From positions 416,416 through 480,415 of the forward strand of contig QAOA01002665.1 of the NCBI GenBank assembly GCA_003255065.1: a stretch of DNA of 64,000 nt, given 5' to 3'. The notes under the pieces were generated by a model. That model was not told the origin of the DNA and searched no databases. It worked only from the letters and a program-made list of their open reading frames with translations. How positions within the stretch are numbered: the stretch's first letter is position 1; every line of letters begins with the position of its first letter. The position numbers and the translations under genes are program-made. This stretch comes from Cercis canadensis (lineage: Eukaryota > Streptophyta > Magnoliopsida > Fabales > Fabaceae). Of the stretch, positions 38,676-51,062 are shown piece by piece.

Positions 38676-40839
38676 TCAGTCTACTTCCCCTTGGCCTTGT
38701 TCATCAACATTTCCTAATTCTTCATCCTCTGGATAAGGTTTTTTATATGCATAAGTCAAGGAGTAGTACACAAAAAAGCACAGGGCGGCAATGTTCAATA
38801 TTCCTAGCATTAGAAAATACCTCTCTAAATGGCTAGTGTTAATGGAATCCTTGAACCAAGCACTAAAAATCAAAATACATGGCACGGTTAGAAGCTTTCC
38901 TGTACCGATCACAAATTCAGTGAAGGGATCCACTAGCCCCTTCATTGATTCAGGTACGTAATTAGAGTAAAAGTTCTCGAGCCCTTCCTTAGCAAGTCCG
39001 TCCATTAGTCCTGAAAGCAAAAACTGGGGAATTAAGACTTGCATACTCATGGAGACTTTTCTGTCTCGGCTTCCAGCAATTCCTTCTTTTCTGGTTAAAG
39101 ACAGTCTATGAAGCTCCACCAGGCCCGCCGTGAAGCAGCAAAGCACAGCACACACCATCCCTGCACCAATCCTCACAATTGTGATTCCTTGTTTATGTTT
39201 CCTTAATTTCTTTGAGTTGAACAAGGTATTGACTGCAGAACTCGTGATGGAACTGATAATAAATAAAAAATTGACATCCAAATCAGGCTTCAAGGTACCA
39301 GCTTGCTCAACAAAGAAAGTATTCGCCGAAGCCTCCACCAAACTAAATGACCAAAAAGTGAATGACATATGCATTAGTGAACAAAAGCGCTTTACTTCCC
39401 TTACTTCCTGGACAGTACAGATCTTTCCATTCTTCTCTTGCTTTTCTTCCTCTTCTGGGCTGAAATAAAATTCAAATTCCACTCTATTTATAGCAGCTTT
39501 GTCCAACCATCTCCATAGTTTTGGAACTTCAGGTTCCAATCGAATTTTACCATTCCTTTCAAAATAGAAGTTTTCTTTATGGTTCTTCCAGTAATATCCC
39601 CCTTCGGAATCCGGGTATTTGAGGTTCGATTTCCTTAGAGCTGCTATGAAGACTCTATAAATTTTATACAGAGGGCTTCCACATGGTTCTTCAAAGCTGT
39701 AGCAGAAGCAGCCAGAGTAAAACAATAGATAAGTAGCTCCCATTAACAATGCCGCAACCTTGAAAGTTTTTTTCCATTGTGTTTCATTGTCTGCAGGCAA
39801 AAGGAAGGAGGCTATGAGAGCTCCAGAAATAGTAGCACTCCAAGACCAGATACAATTACTCCGATTAATACGCTTTTTCTCTTTATTTTGCTCTCCATTT
39901 TCTGAGTTGATCTCCCTTCTGTATTTGTTATCTTCTGGGTTTTGATATTCCGAGCCTATGTCTTTGTTTTCTTTGTTTCTCCCACTGTCTGGATCCTCTG
40001 AGTTGATCTCTCTGCTTTCTTTGCTGTCTTCTCCATTTTGATGTTCTGAGCTGGTCTCTTTGTTTTCTTTGTTTATGCCACTGTCTGGATCCTCTGAGCT
40101 TACCTCTTTGTTTTCTTTGTTTTGGCCACTGTCTTGATCCTCTGAGTTGATCTCTCTGCTTTCTTTGCTGACTTCTCCATTTTGATGTTCTGAGCTGGTC
40201 TCTCTTCTTTCTTTGTTTTGATCCGCAGAGTTGACCTCTCTGCTGTTCCCTGTGCTTTGTTTAACTTTCTCCTTCAATTGATATCTGAGAAAGGCAGAAG
40301 GTCGTGAAGCTCTACCGAGTGCTATTAGTGTCACTGCTCCACAGAACATGCCAGTGTCTTCGGAGGTCCAAAACAGCAATAATCCCTGAAATAGGAGTTG
40401 TGGGAAAATTTTGAGACTTGTGTGAGAAATTTTCAAACGCTTATGTATAAGAAGCACATGTACTAGTGCTTACCGTAACATAGGATGCCGTGCATAAGAG
40501 AATCACATTGAAACGACCTGTGTGGGATTCTAAGACATGGGTTACAATGACGAAGATGGATGATAGGCCATCTTGCAGATTAACAACAATAGCAGCTTTA
40601 CGCATATTCAAATCCAATATTCCAGTGAGATAATCCATCAAGACATTAACCACTCCAAATTTTGCCAAGCTTTGGCTAAAAATCAAACCTGAAGTTAATT
40701 AAAAAGAAACATAGAATCAGTGTGCTAAGCAGAGAAAATTCAGAACTTGGTGAATTTAGGTTTAGTAGAGATTACCCCAAATGAATGGAAGAGTCTTGGA
40801 GAGGACAATGTTTTTGTTCAACCACCTAATGATCTTCAT
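38676..40839 (-). CDS. NPF gene C: divergent NPF5-like transporter with a coding minisatellite, 662 aa
   Basis: Exons: 40776-40839 (MKIIRWLNKNIVLSK), 40474-40688, 38676-40385, GT-AG, phase continuous. Major-facilitator carrier of the plasma or an inner membrane; the family moves nitrate, peptides, hormones or glucosinolates with protons. Substrate unknown here. Hydrophobic helices flank a long central loop. The canonical TM1 ExxER proton-coupling motif is absent (the stretch reads SQSLAKFG), and the usual GGIKPC region is reduced to IALGRASRPSAF. Residues ~157-252 are six 16-residue repeats of type (S/N)SE(D/H)xx(S/G)xxxKE(N/S)(K/R)E(I/T/V), with partial units either side; paralogues A, B and D lack them. 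The C-terminus is acidic (EDEELGNVDEQ). It is longer than typical NPFs (~550-600 aa) because of the repeats. Open throughout, so likely functional or recently so. Confidence 0.85.
39867..40250 (-). repeat. 48-bp-period coding minisatellite in gene C
   Basis: Core 39909-40196 is six 48-bp units, with degenerate half-units at both ends. Two unit types alternate at protein level: an H type (SSEHQNGExSKESREI) and a D type (NSEDxDSGxNKENKEx), in order H D D H D and a diverged Y variant, so the array also grew by copying larger blocks. Every unit length is a multiple of three, preserving the frame. Products are highly charged and predicted disordered or cytosolic. Confidence 0.88.
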
Positions 40840-41344
40840 TGCGGTTGTGGGCTGTGATATTTTCCTGCAATAGACTGATAGATACTAACAGTATAGAAAA
40901 ACCAGTTTTAATTTGTCAAGCACAATCATAACCATGGACTATAGTGAAATATAAATATTCAAACATCATATAAAACTAGCGGCCCCAGGTAACATAAAGT
41001 TAATTGCAATGACATGATTAATATATCATAAATTGACCAAATGAATGAATCAAGTAGACTTCATTAAAAAAAGTTTGCTAAAATTCATTGGACACTGTTA
41101 CAACGTACCCGAAAATCGCTATAACGCAAATAACGAATTTTTTTTTAAAAAAAAATTTAGTTTTTTGAAAAGAAAATTTGGAGTTGCCACCAATTGTATT
41201 AGAAAAAAGGAGAACAATTAGAAAATCATTTTTTTTATAAAATACAAGAATAATACTATATAAGAAAATGTACCAAACAAAAAATTTAACTTTTGTTTCC
41301 TACCTTCACATTATGTTATGACAAAAAAAAAATGAGTCCAAATC
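40840..41344. other. Divergent intergenic spacer between genes C and D
   Basis: The two genes are head to head with starts 742 bp apart, so 40840-41581 must hold both promoters. AT-rich, with poly-T/poly-A runs near 41140; no clear TATA could be chosen. The right part belongs to the inverted duplication. Confidence 0.6.
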
Positions 41345-41581
41345 ACATGAAAAGTCTTGAAATTAAATCATTGACTTTGAGCTTTTAGCTCTTCAAACAA
41401 AACAAGAGGGCAGGTAAATGTAAATGTATTGTAACCTTCATGGACTATATTGAGATATCTTCACCTTGATTTTCCTATTAAAATTTGAAAGAACCATTAA
41501 TCTCAAGTATTAATTTCCTCAATTCCCATGGCTCCCTTTGACAGAAAAGTTTGTAAACCAAGAGTCCCTTCAAAAACAAAG

Positions 41582-43384
41582 ATGATGAAGGCATGGCTCT
41601 CTAAGGGATACGAAGCAAGACCAGATTGGATCCGAAACCACATCTTTTTCACTAAGCCTCTCCTCTTCATTTGGGGTAATGTATCTTTATTGAAATTTTA
41701 GACTCAATTCTATTCTTCGAAATCCACTTTAAAAATGCTACAGTTTATTGGAACAAACCAGTTCATTAATCGCTCAGCTTTTTCTCTTTCATCCCTTCAT
41801 TAATGAAGTGCAGGTTTAGTTCTAAGCCACAGCATAGTGGAGTATGCAATTGTTTGTATCTTAATGCTTTACATGGTAAATGTTATGGGGCAAAGTCTGT
41901 TGGTAGCTGCGATCGTAATAAATGTGTTAGACAGCGTTTCAGGCGTGTTAGTTTTTCTTGTGGCTTACATTGCAGAGGCCTACACAGACCGTTTTAATGT
42001 AATTGTCTTCTCCACTGGTTCCTACACAATGGTGAGGATATTCTGCTATGGATTTCCTTGCTTACCGAGAATGATGTTTCTTGCTAGGTTTCTGTTGTTT
42101 GAGAAAATAAACAATCTAACAATTTTGCAGGGATTAATTCTGCTATGGATTACTGTCTGGTCCAGCACAGAATTTAGTATGTTCTATGTGGCAATAATAC
42201 CAATAGCAATTGGCAAATCTGGGCGAGGTTCAATTTTGCAATCTTTTCTTGGATTTCAGCTGAGAGAGAGGAAAGATTCTATGGGGATCACCAATGAGCC
42301 AGAAAACGAAGTAAACATAGGAGAGCAAAGGCAGAGGGAGGTTGGCCTCAAGATTTGGTGGCATAGTGCCTGGATTTCTGGATATGTAATAGCCCTTTTT
42401 GCCTTTGGAAATGCTACTTGGCTGGATACCTCTACGATTTCAGCAGTGGTCATGGGAGGAACATGTTTCATTTTTTACTCTGGCTTCTTCTTCTATTATT
42501 ATGAAAAGCCCACCAGAAAATCTCTACGTAATATTTTAAGAGTCTTCAAAGCAGCCACATCCAACAAATTCCTTTTTTGGGCAGCCTTCTTCCCTTACAG
42601 TTTGGTGTGGTCAACTGCAAATACTCTGTTTATTGCACAAACTGCCTACACAAATATGCATATTGGCAACCGTTCATTGGTTCCACCAACATTTTTCTTT
42701 GTACTAAAGTCCATAATATCTGACATAGTAGTATTCCTCTTTTGGTTAAGAAGAGCCACACAGAAAGGGATTCCATTGGTGAGAATTGGTACTGGAATGG
42801 TTTTCGCTGTGTTTTCCTGCGTCGCGGCAAGGCAGGTGGAGCTTCATAGACTGCATTCAATCAGTTCCATTAGTGTACTTTGGTTAGTTCCTCAGTATTT
42901 CCTTTTAGGACTCATGGAAGGATTTGCTGGAGGTGGCCTGGACACATTCTTCTATGCTCATGTGCCTAAATCAATGAAGAGCTTTGCTGAGCCTTTTAGT
43001 GAGTTGGTATTGTGCGTTGGTAAATTTTCCAGCATATTTTTTTTCCTAATCTTCAATGCCTGGTTTGACCATTACATAAACTATAGCCACTTGGATAGAT
43101 ATTTTCTGATGCTGGTTATAGTATGCTCTCTGTTCTTTTGCTTCTACTTGTCAAGCTCGTTGTGTTACCCCAATTCGGAAACCAGTTCAGAAACTGAGGA
43201 ATCAGACGCCTTGGAAGAAGGAATTGAAACTGGTCAAGGGGCCCAAGACGTAATGCATGGTGATCAAGCAGAAGAGGAAGCTGCACCAGAAAACATGGAA
43301 AATGTGCTTGAATTTGTGCACACCAAAGTTGAAGAATTGAAAGAAGATGAAGATGAGGAAACATCGGAACACGGAAAAAAGTGA
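41582..43384 (+). CDS. NPF gene D: divergent NPF5-like transporter, 521 aa
   Basis: Exons 41582-41675 (MMKAWLSKGYEARPDW), 41814-42031, 42131-43384, with GT-AG borders and continuous phase. Start chosen as the first ATG of the exon; the same start exists in pseudogene B. MFS carrier with about 12 predicted hydrophobic segments split by a short charged loop (RERKDSMGITNEPENEVN). TM1 reads SHSIVEYAIVCIL in place of the canonical ExxER motif, as in C. Residues ~435-521 form a cytosolic acidic tail rich in Glu (EEEAAPENMENVLEF, EDEDEE). Shorter than typical NPFs because the N-terminus before TM1 is brief. Fully open, unlike its inverted twin B. Substrate cannot be inferred. Confidence 0.88.
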
Positions 43385-44354
43385 TCTATCATATTGTAAC
43401 CAAGTTGTTAGGCCATGAGATGAATCCAAGCCATAGATTTAGATTCGGTGATGTTACATATGACTCATGTTGTGGACAATTGACACGACAAAAAGAGAAA
43501 ATAAAAACAAAATAGCCATAAATCTTGTAAATTAGCTTATACAAATATCTATTTAAAAAAAATAATGTATGCAAATATCAAAATTAACTCATCTATAAAA
43601 AAATGTTTGTGGAAATATTACTATTACCGAGGAGTTTGATATACTTTAATTTTTTATTCTTCTATTAACTTGGATTATTAGTATAAAATATAAGAGAATG
43701 AGGTCAAAAGATATTTAGGTTTCTCTTATTTGCTATGACAATTAAGAGTGATTATATATATATAATTGGCTATAGATAAAAACAGTTGCGCCCATAAAAA
43801 GGTAGCCAAAATTGGAACCAAATCAATGTCCCACGTTATGACCATTACACAAGGAGGAGAACCTACTTTTAGCTATGCGTTACTCAAACCTTGACTATGA
43901 AGGTGACAATGTTTAAGAGGATGTGAATTTAGAGGAGATAGAAAAAATTTAGAACAAGATACATCAGAAATTGAAGCTCTCGTGGGGGTGAAATTTTTAT
44001 CTACTTTTGTATATTTATGAGAGTAATATTCTCTGAGTATACAAGTATTTCTTCTCGAGAGAGCATTATTATAAGAGGTCATACTATTCTATTTAAAGTT
44101 AGCTTGTTAGAAGTTCATAACTAAGGATTTATAGCAGTGAGTCTAATTGTTGTCCTACCTATGATAATGATGAACCTTCCAACCATGAAATTTTTTTTTT
44201 CCCCCAAACTACTTGGGAGTATGTCACTTATGATTTTATCACTGAATCATGGTTGAACTATTTTCTTTTTACGCTAGTACAACTATGAGAATTAATGGTG
44301 GAGAGATGTTGAGAATCTTAACACAGTATAGTAAATTAGGTGGGGTCAGTATGG
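43385..44354. other. 3' flank of gene D
   Basis: No gene. Homologous to 26.94-28.1 kb inverted. Short AT runs. Confidence 0.7.
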
Positions 44355-44839
44355 GTACAAGAAATGAAAAAGTTTGAATTCCAAGTTGAACGTGCTTGAA
44401 AAAATAACTCAAATTTAAAACAAAAAGTGAAACAAAATAACCAAAATTTTCCAAACCAAACAGCTCCAAAAGTATTTAGGAATTAGGTCAGTGACAGCAT
44501 ATTATAAATTCAAGGAATTATTGTTCTCCAATTGACTATACATAACCCAAAAAGAAAACAAGGAACTCACTTTCAATAGATAGTTTTATTCCTGGGTTAA
44601 GATTTATGAATTAAATTAGAGGAAAGTGACAAAAGAAGAGGCGGCTTAACTAATTAACTAATTATTGTATTATATATCGAAGACTTAGGTTCTGTTTGTA
44701 CGAAGTATTTGATAAATTCTTTTGAATTTTAAATATATGTAATTGAAATGCAGCATTTTAAATACCTGTATTTATAAAATACTTTATTTGAATACACTCT
44801 ATTATAAAAAAGGTAATTTAGAGCTGACACATAAAACTA

Positions 44840-45230
44840 GTTTCGAACAAATTAAAGGCACTTTGACCCAATTATTACACTTCTACAACTTATTTATCCA
44901 AATACAACACTTTCAAACTTATTTACCTTAATATTACACTTTTTTAAAAATAAAAAACTAAAAAAAAAAAATTCATAGCAGTGAGCACCACTGAACAAGC
45001 CATGGGCCAGCTGGCATGTCCCCATCGAACACGCCACAGCCCACGTGGCGTGTCAACATTTGTCATTTTCTCCCACCTTTTCCTGACGTGCAGGTCCCAG
45101 GGCATGGCAAAAAACTACCAAGTGGCATGTATTGAAGGAACACGCTGGCTCCCTATTGGCGTGTCCCCACTAAAGCTGCCACGTGGCATACAACACTTTT
45201 ACTTCTCTTTGCTGGTGTGTTAGGGTAGTC
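44840..45230. repeat. GC-rich dispersed family, copy at 45 kb
   Basis: AT-rich leader ('aaaggcactttgaccca') followed by repeated 'cacgtggc', 'ggcgtgtc' and 'ggcatgtc' words, conspicuously GC-rich for this window. The same layout, inverted, is found at 55795-56140, and shorter blocks occur at 33.8 and 37.4 kb. It precedes the MULE transposase relic at 45.77 kb and may be part of that element. Confidence 0.6.
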
Positions 45231-45769
45231 TAAAAACTTGTCCGGGAAAGTTGCATGACTTCATTGTTGAATGGCGTGTCCGAGTTCTATATTTATCTAA
45301 TCCGTGAAGAGAAGTTAATAATTTAGAGAAGAAAATTTTGGAGTGAGCAGAGGAGAGAAATTTTCATTAGTCAAGTTTTTGTATAAGGTTCTGTCAGAAT
45401 TTTTGTGGAGCGATACTTTGTAAGGTGCGTTAAGGCTTAATCTTGATAATTTTTTTTTTTTTATTCTAAACTTGATAATTTTTAGTAATATATGTTTGTG
45501 TGAAAATATTAGTATAAATAAATTATGATAATATTTATATGCTAATTGTATATGATAATATTTAATTTGTTTTCGATTGGAAGCTTGATAATATTTAATA
45601 ATATATGTTTTTCATTGAAATATTACTATAAATAAATGTGTACATAAAATATATATTTAGCTCAATATTTTTATGATAATTGTACATGAAATATGATATG
45701 TTTGGTTTAAAATTTAGGATAAAAATGCTGATATTTATTTATTACAATGGTTGAGTATATAATGGAGAA

Positions 45770-46130
45770 CAAGGAATCACGTATGAAAGTGTTAATCCTG
45801 TATGCATGAAGTTGAAGCATAAAGTTAAACTACATAGTCTTAAGGAGAAGATACAACAAAAATTACATTTTGATCCTAATAAAGTGATAAAGAATATCAA
45901 ATATAGATTTCCTATGTTAGCTAACCCCTTATGCACTTGACCTCATGGTTGATGAGGATGTATTGTGCATGTATGAAAGTCATGTACAACATGCTGATCT
46001 TGGAGGAATGGAACTTTTTGTGGAGACAACATGATTGTAGTGATTTTCAGATCGATGAAGCTGATGCAGGTGGGCCAAGTTCAATAAACGTCAATCATCT
46101 CATAGGAGATTGTGCTCAATATGATGCAAC
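45770..46130 (+). pseudogene. MuDR-type (MULE) transposase N-terminal relic
   Basis: One frame gives KLHFDPNKVIKNIKYRFPML; after a frame change comes VDEDVLCMYESHVQHADLGG then MELFVETT. This resembles the N-terminal domain of plant MuDR-like proteins, with the 'DxDV..M' and 'ELFVE' landmarks. Stops and at least one frameshift are present; no DDE transposase core follows. Confidence 0.5.
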
Positions 46131-46156
46131 GTCCATAATGTAGTCTGCTTTCCTCT

Positions 46157-46285
46157 CAAATTAAGAATGTACCTCTCTAACAGATACTGCTAATGTTGAC
46201 TGTAGGTCTTCAGGAAACAGATTGATCGTAAATGAAACTCCAAAGTAACCAAAAGCCAAATAACCAGCAACAAAGTTTTTTTTTG
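46157..46285 (+). repeat. ~125-bp direct repeat flanking a copia relic, copy 1
   Basis: Matches 49853-49979 ('aattaagaatgtacctctc', 'cagatactgctaatgttgac', 'aagccaaataaccagcaaca'), ending in a T run. Not similar to the adjacent copia LTR. Confidence 0.85.
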
Positions 46286-46439
46286 GGTTTTTTTTTTTTT
46301 TTTTTTTGGTATAAGCAGAAAAGCAACAAATTCAGAGACAACAAATTACAATCGATGTCAGCAAATTGCAAAGAAATCTCAAGAATGACTATGAATGGAA
46401 GTGAGAATGGGCAGTGTTTCAGGTGAAATGTGGAACAGA

Positions 46440-49400
46440 AACTCAAAGCACAAATTGCATCCCACTGACCACGGCCTTCTGGCTAAACTCTAGCTTACCA
46501 GAATATTTTATTATTTTACTAGTTTACAACTGATTTCAGTTTCTCTATCTTATTTTGCTTTATTTGCTTTCCAGTCCAGAAAAATAGTTCAAATTGCCCA
46601 TTATCCCCACCTCATGAAAGCCTTTACTCATAACGTGTGTTGTTAGCTTGCCTTCACAAACTAGGTCATCCTGCTCCGCGAATTTTGCATAACATTGCTT
46701 CTCACCATCAATTACCTATTTCCACTACTTCTGCTTCCAAGTTTTTATGCACTGCATGTCTGTCCAACAAGAGTCATCATTTACCCTTCTCAATTTCCAG
46801 TTTGTCTAGTTCTAGGCCTCTTGAGTTAATATTTGCTGATGTTTGGGGACCAGCTCTCATTGTCTCAATCAATAAAGCACAATTTTATGTCATATTTGTT
46901 GATTACTTCTCTAAATATACTTGGCTTTATCCCATGACAAACAAGTCAGATGTGTTTAGTATTTTACTCAATTTAAAGCTTTGGTAGAAAAATATTTTAA
47001 TTGTCCCATTAAATCCTTCTACTCAGACAATGGTAGGGAGTTAATTAAGCTTAAGACCTTCTTAAGCAACAATGGAATTTATTTTTTCACCACTCCCCCC
47101 TATACTCCAGAGCATAATGGTGTTTCTAAATGACATCACAAACATATTGTTGAGACAGGGCTGAGTTTGCTTCTTCATGCTTCTGTTCCTTTAGAATTCT
47201 GGTCCTATGCATTTCATACTGCAACATATTTGATCAACAGAATGACCACTCCAATTCTGTCCATGAAGAGTCCATATGAAGTTCTGTTTAAATGCTCTCC
47301 ATCTCCTAACAATATTCATGCCTTTGGTTCTCTTTGTTTCCCATGGCTTTGACCTTACACAATAAATAAACTTCAAGCACGTTCAAATTCATGCCTTTTT
47401 TTAGGATATCAGGTTAATCAGCATGCTTTCATTTGTTATGATTATCTTCATAAGAAAATGTTCATTTCTAGACATGTAAAAAATTTTGAGGATAAGTTTC
47501 CCTTTGCCACCAAGAGTCCTAACCTCTTTCAACCTTCTGTTGATTCCTATAAGTTTCCTAGTCAAAGTGAAATTGCATCAACCATTCCAGCAATTTTTCA
47601 AATTCCTTGTTCTACTCCTTCTTCCACGCCTCTCACTTCTCTCCCACCCTTAAACTCATCTTTATCTAATGATAACCTGACCCCACCAGCATCAATCTCA
47701 TCTCCCCAGCATACATTACCCTCAGGTTCATGTCCTTTGCAAGAAAGTCAAGCCACAAATGTTGTAGCTCCTTCAGCACCAGCTACCCATACCCACCACA
47801 TGATTACTCGGTCAAAGAACAATATCTTTAAGCCCAAGAAGGTTTTTCCTGCCACTAAACATCCTCTTTTGGATACTATGGAGCCAACTTGTGCTAGTCA
47901 AGCCATGAAAGTTCCTCAATGGCATGATGGCATGGTTCATGAATTTAATGCATTAGTCCAAAATGGCACCTGAGATCTTGTTCCTCATACTTCAACACAA
48001 AATTTGGTGGGTTGTAAATGGGTATTCAGAGTTAAAAGACTATCTGATGGGTCTATTGAATGTTATAAGGCCAGATTAGTAGCAAAGGGTTTCCATCAGA
48101 GGGAAGGCTTAGACTATTCAAAGACCTTTAGCCCTGTGGTTAAGCCACAAATCATTAAGGTTGTGATCTCTCTTACTCTATTTTATAACTGGCCAATTAA
48201 GCAATATGATGTCAATAATGCTTTTTTGCAAGGATTTCTCAATGAGGAAGTATACATGTAGCAACCCCCTATTTTTGTTCACTCTCAATTTCCTAAGTAT
48301 GTTTGTCGGCTTAGAAAAGCCATCTACGGTCTCAAGCAAGCCCCAAGGGCATGGTATAAGGAGCTCAGTGGTTTCTTGTTATCTTATGGTTTCCTCAATG
48401 CAAATTCTGATTCTTCATTATTCATCTATAATCATGATGGCACTGTCATATATTTTTTTGGTGTATGTAGATGACTTACTAGTCACTGGTAACAATCCAG
48501 CATCGTTGCAACACTTTGGCCGCCACCTTGCCAATAGGTTTCCTCTCAAAGAACTTGGTGATCTTCATTATTTTCTGGGAGTGGAATTTATCCCTTGTGC
48601 CACTCGTTACTATCTTTCTTAGCATAAGTATATTCGAGACTTACTTGAGCATTCTTATATGTCTGGTGCAAAATCTATATCAACTCCAATGTCATATACT
48701 GCTGCACTCAGACTTGTTGATGGTTCTTCCATGACAGATGCCACTTTTTACAGGAAAATAGTTGGTGCTCTTCAATACCTCTGCCTCACTCGTCCAGACA
48801 TTGCCTTTCCTGTCAATAAGCTGTCCCAGTTTATGCACCAGCCTACTCATCAACATTTGCAAGCTCTTAAGCGTCTACTCAGATATCTCAAAAGCACCAT
48901 TCATTATGCCTTACTACTGCAACGTCCTAAGTCCTTCCATCTCCAAGCATTTTCTGATGCAGATTGGAGTGGTGATATAGATACTAGGTGTTCAACCTCT
49001 GCCTACCTAGTTGTGTTTGGTGGTAATGTTGTTTCATGGAGCTCTAAAAAGCAAAAAATAGTAGCAAAATCCTCAATAGAGGCAGAATATCGAGCAGTTG
49101 CAGCAACAACTTCTGAGCTCATTTGATTTCAAAATCTCCTTAAAGAGCTTGGAGTCCACCTTTCCTCTTGTCCTCAAGTGTTCTGTGATAATATAGGTGC
49201 CACATATGTTTGTGCCAATCATGTGTTCCACTCTAAAATGAAGCATCTAGCACTAGACTATCATTTTGTGCGAGAAAGAGTTGCAAATAAAAGTCTAGTT
49301 GTATCACATATTTCTTCCCATAATCAATTAGCTAATGCCCTCACCAAGCCATTATCCACCTCACGGTTCTGTTTTCTTAGAGACAAGATAGGTGTCACCC

Positions 49401-49808
49401 CTTGTTCCACCATCTTGCGGGGGTGTAATAAAGCATCTGCTACTATCAAGAAATCAGATTCCACATCATTAGCATAAAACATGATTTTAGGCATGAATAG
49501 AGAGATATTTACCTTGTACATATCTCTACATTAACTATGATTAATTTGGACAGTTATCATTTAGACTAGGCAATAGGCTTATTTATCTCTCTTGATTATT
49601 CTTCATTAACATGTATCATGGCTGAATAAGAGTCATCAACTTGTATATAAAACTATGTACAGATAAATACAAAATGTAGATTTTCCCTTCTTCTATAATA
49701 ACATCTACTATCTATTAGTGAAGATCAGCTCGTTTGCTTTTATTTCATTTCCCTTCTGTTTTTCATTAACAAAAAGCAACTCAATTCAGCCATTTCAAAA
49801 GCTCCAAC
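46440..49808 (+). mobile_element. Degenerate Ty1/copia element, 5' truncated, with 3' LTR
   Basis: Fragments in order: pre-integrase His/Cys region (KLGHPAPRILHNIA, from about 46650), integrase (FADVWGPA at ~46836), linker rich in Ser/Pro (47458-47973), RT (GCKWVFRVKRL at ~48010; YVDDLLVTG at ~48466), RNase H (FSDADWSGD at ~48951) and the TKPL tail at ~49345. Many stops and frameshifts. Purine tract GCGGGGG at ~49418-49424, then a probable 3' LTR 49425-49808 (TGTAATAA...CCAACA). No 5' LTR or gag was found. Sequence is far from the 21-kb element. Confidence 0.88.
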
Positions 49809-49852
49809 AAGAAGACAAGAACAAGACTAGTAAGGACAGAAATCAAATTAAG

Positions 49853-49979
49853 AATGTACCTCTCAAACAGATACTGCTAATGTTGACTGTAGGTCTTCCG
49901 GAAACAGATTGATCGTAAACGAAACTCCCAAGTAACCAAAAGCCAAATAACCAGCAACAAAGTTTTTTTTTTTTTTTTT
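49853..49979 (+). repeat. ~125-bp direct repeat flanking a copia relic, copy 2
   Basis: Partner of 46157-46285. Ends in about 19 T and the N at 49980, so it may be a contig terminus. Confidence 0.85.
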
Positions 49980-49980
49980 N

Positions 49981-51060
49981 AATCCCATTATCCAGTTCTT
50001 TGTAGCAGATTGGTTCATTGATTGAAGTAATTCATTCATTAAAATTCAATAGGAAAAAAAAAAAATTAAGCATAGGAAAAAGACGTCATTCTAGTCGCTT
50101 AATAATGTGTCGCAAAATTAGGCAAAGAGATATCTACCACCACTGAAGGATATAGGGGACGGGGACAGTGGGGCCCACGTTTTTTTCAAAAATTGTAAAC
50201 CCAAATTCTAAAAATGGTCCCACACTCCCACACTCATTTCTATTAAAAATAAATTAAAGAAAGTTTGTGGCACAACGGCCTAAAAGACAGCAGCAACAGC
50301 AAACTAAGTTAATTAAAAAAAAATTAATTCTTTATTTTATTAAAAAATAAATGAAGAGTCATTTTCTTTTAGAGTTTTAGTTTTTTACTCAATAAAAACA
50401 CACAAAACGAAAGGATTATTTAGAATTGAAAAAATTATCTTTTAATAGATCGTTTCATTCGTTTTATATTGAGTGTTTCAGTTGTTATTAGTGAGAGGTC
50501 ATTTTCTGCTACGAATATTATCAAAAGCAGGCTCAAAAATAAGATGAAAGGTGATTTTTTTACTAATTCTATGATCATTTATATTAAGAGAATAATTACT
50601 GAAACATTTGATACATAATCTATTATTGCTAAATTTTATGACATGAAGAAACATCATGTTCAATTTCGATAAATATATATATGTTTAATCTTTGAATCAA
50701 GGATTTTTATTTATTATTATGAGAATTTTATTTTTTCTTTGTCCCTATTAAGTTCTTTCTAGATTTGTCACTGTTTATCACTCAACACTTTTTTTCCTTT
50801 TTTCAGGGAGTATCTACCACTCTACTTATGACTTGGTTATATTTAAGAAGGGCAATTTTTTTTTGTGATTTTTTAAGAATAATGTAGATAAACTGGGAAA
50901 GTTAAAAATCAAACGAATTCGAAGCAACATAAAATTACTATTCCCACCTCTTTGAAAAATCATTGTTTCATACTTGTTTTTGGTAACTAAACATACAAAC
51001 CCTCATTTCATAAAATAGAGCTAAAAAATGGCATTATTTCAATCCCAACCAAAAGGAAGG
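49981..51060. other. AT-rich region, no gene recognised
   Basis: Homopolymer runs and short frames only; nothing supported. Confidence 0.6.
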
Positions 51061-51062
51061 GC

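Larger units (their letters stand above)
41345..44354 (+). repeat. Right arm of inverted duplication (contains NPF gene D)
   Basis: Inverted counterpart of 26933-30290. Its outer end preserves the uninterrupted site (about 44340-44355) into which the copia element inserted on the left arm. Homology resumes to about 44700, matching the 20-21 kb repeats. Confidence 0.9.

Noticed and set aside
44981-45223. 80-codon plus-strand frame
   Set aside because: It lies wholly inside the GC-rich dispersed repeat, where lack of stops follows from composition.
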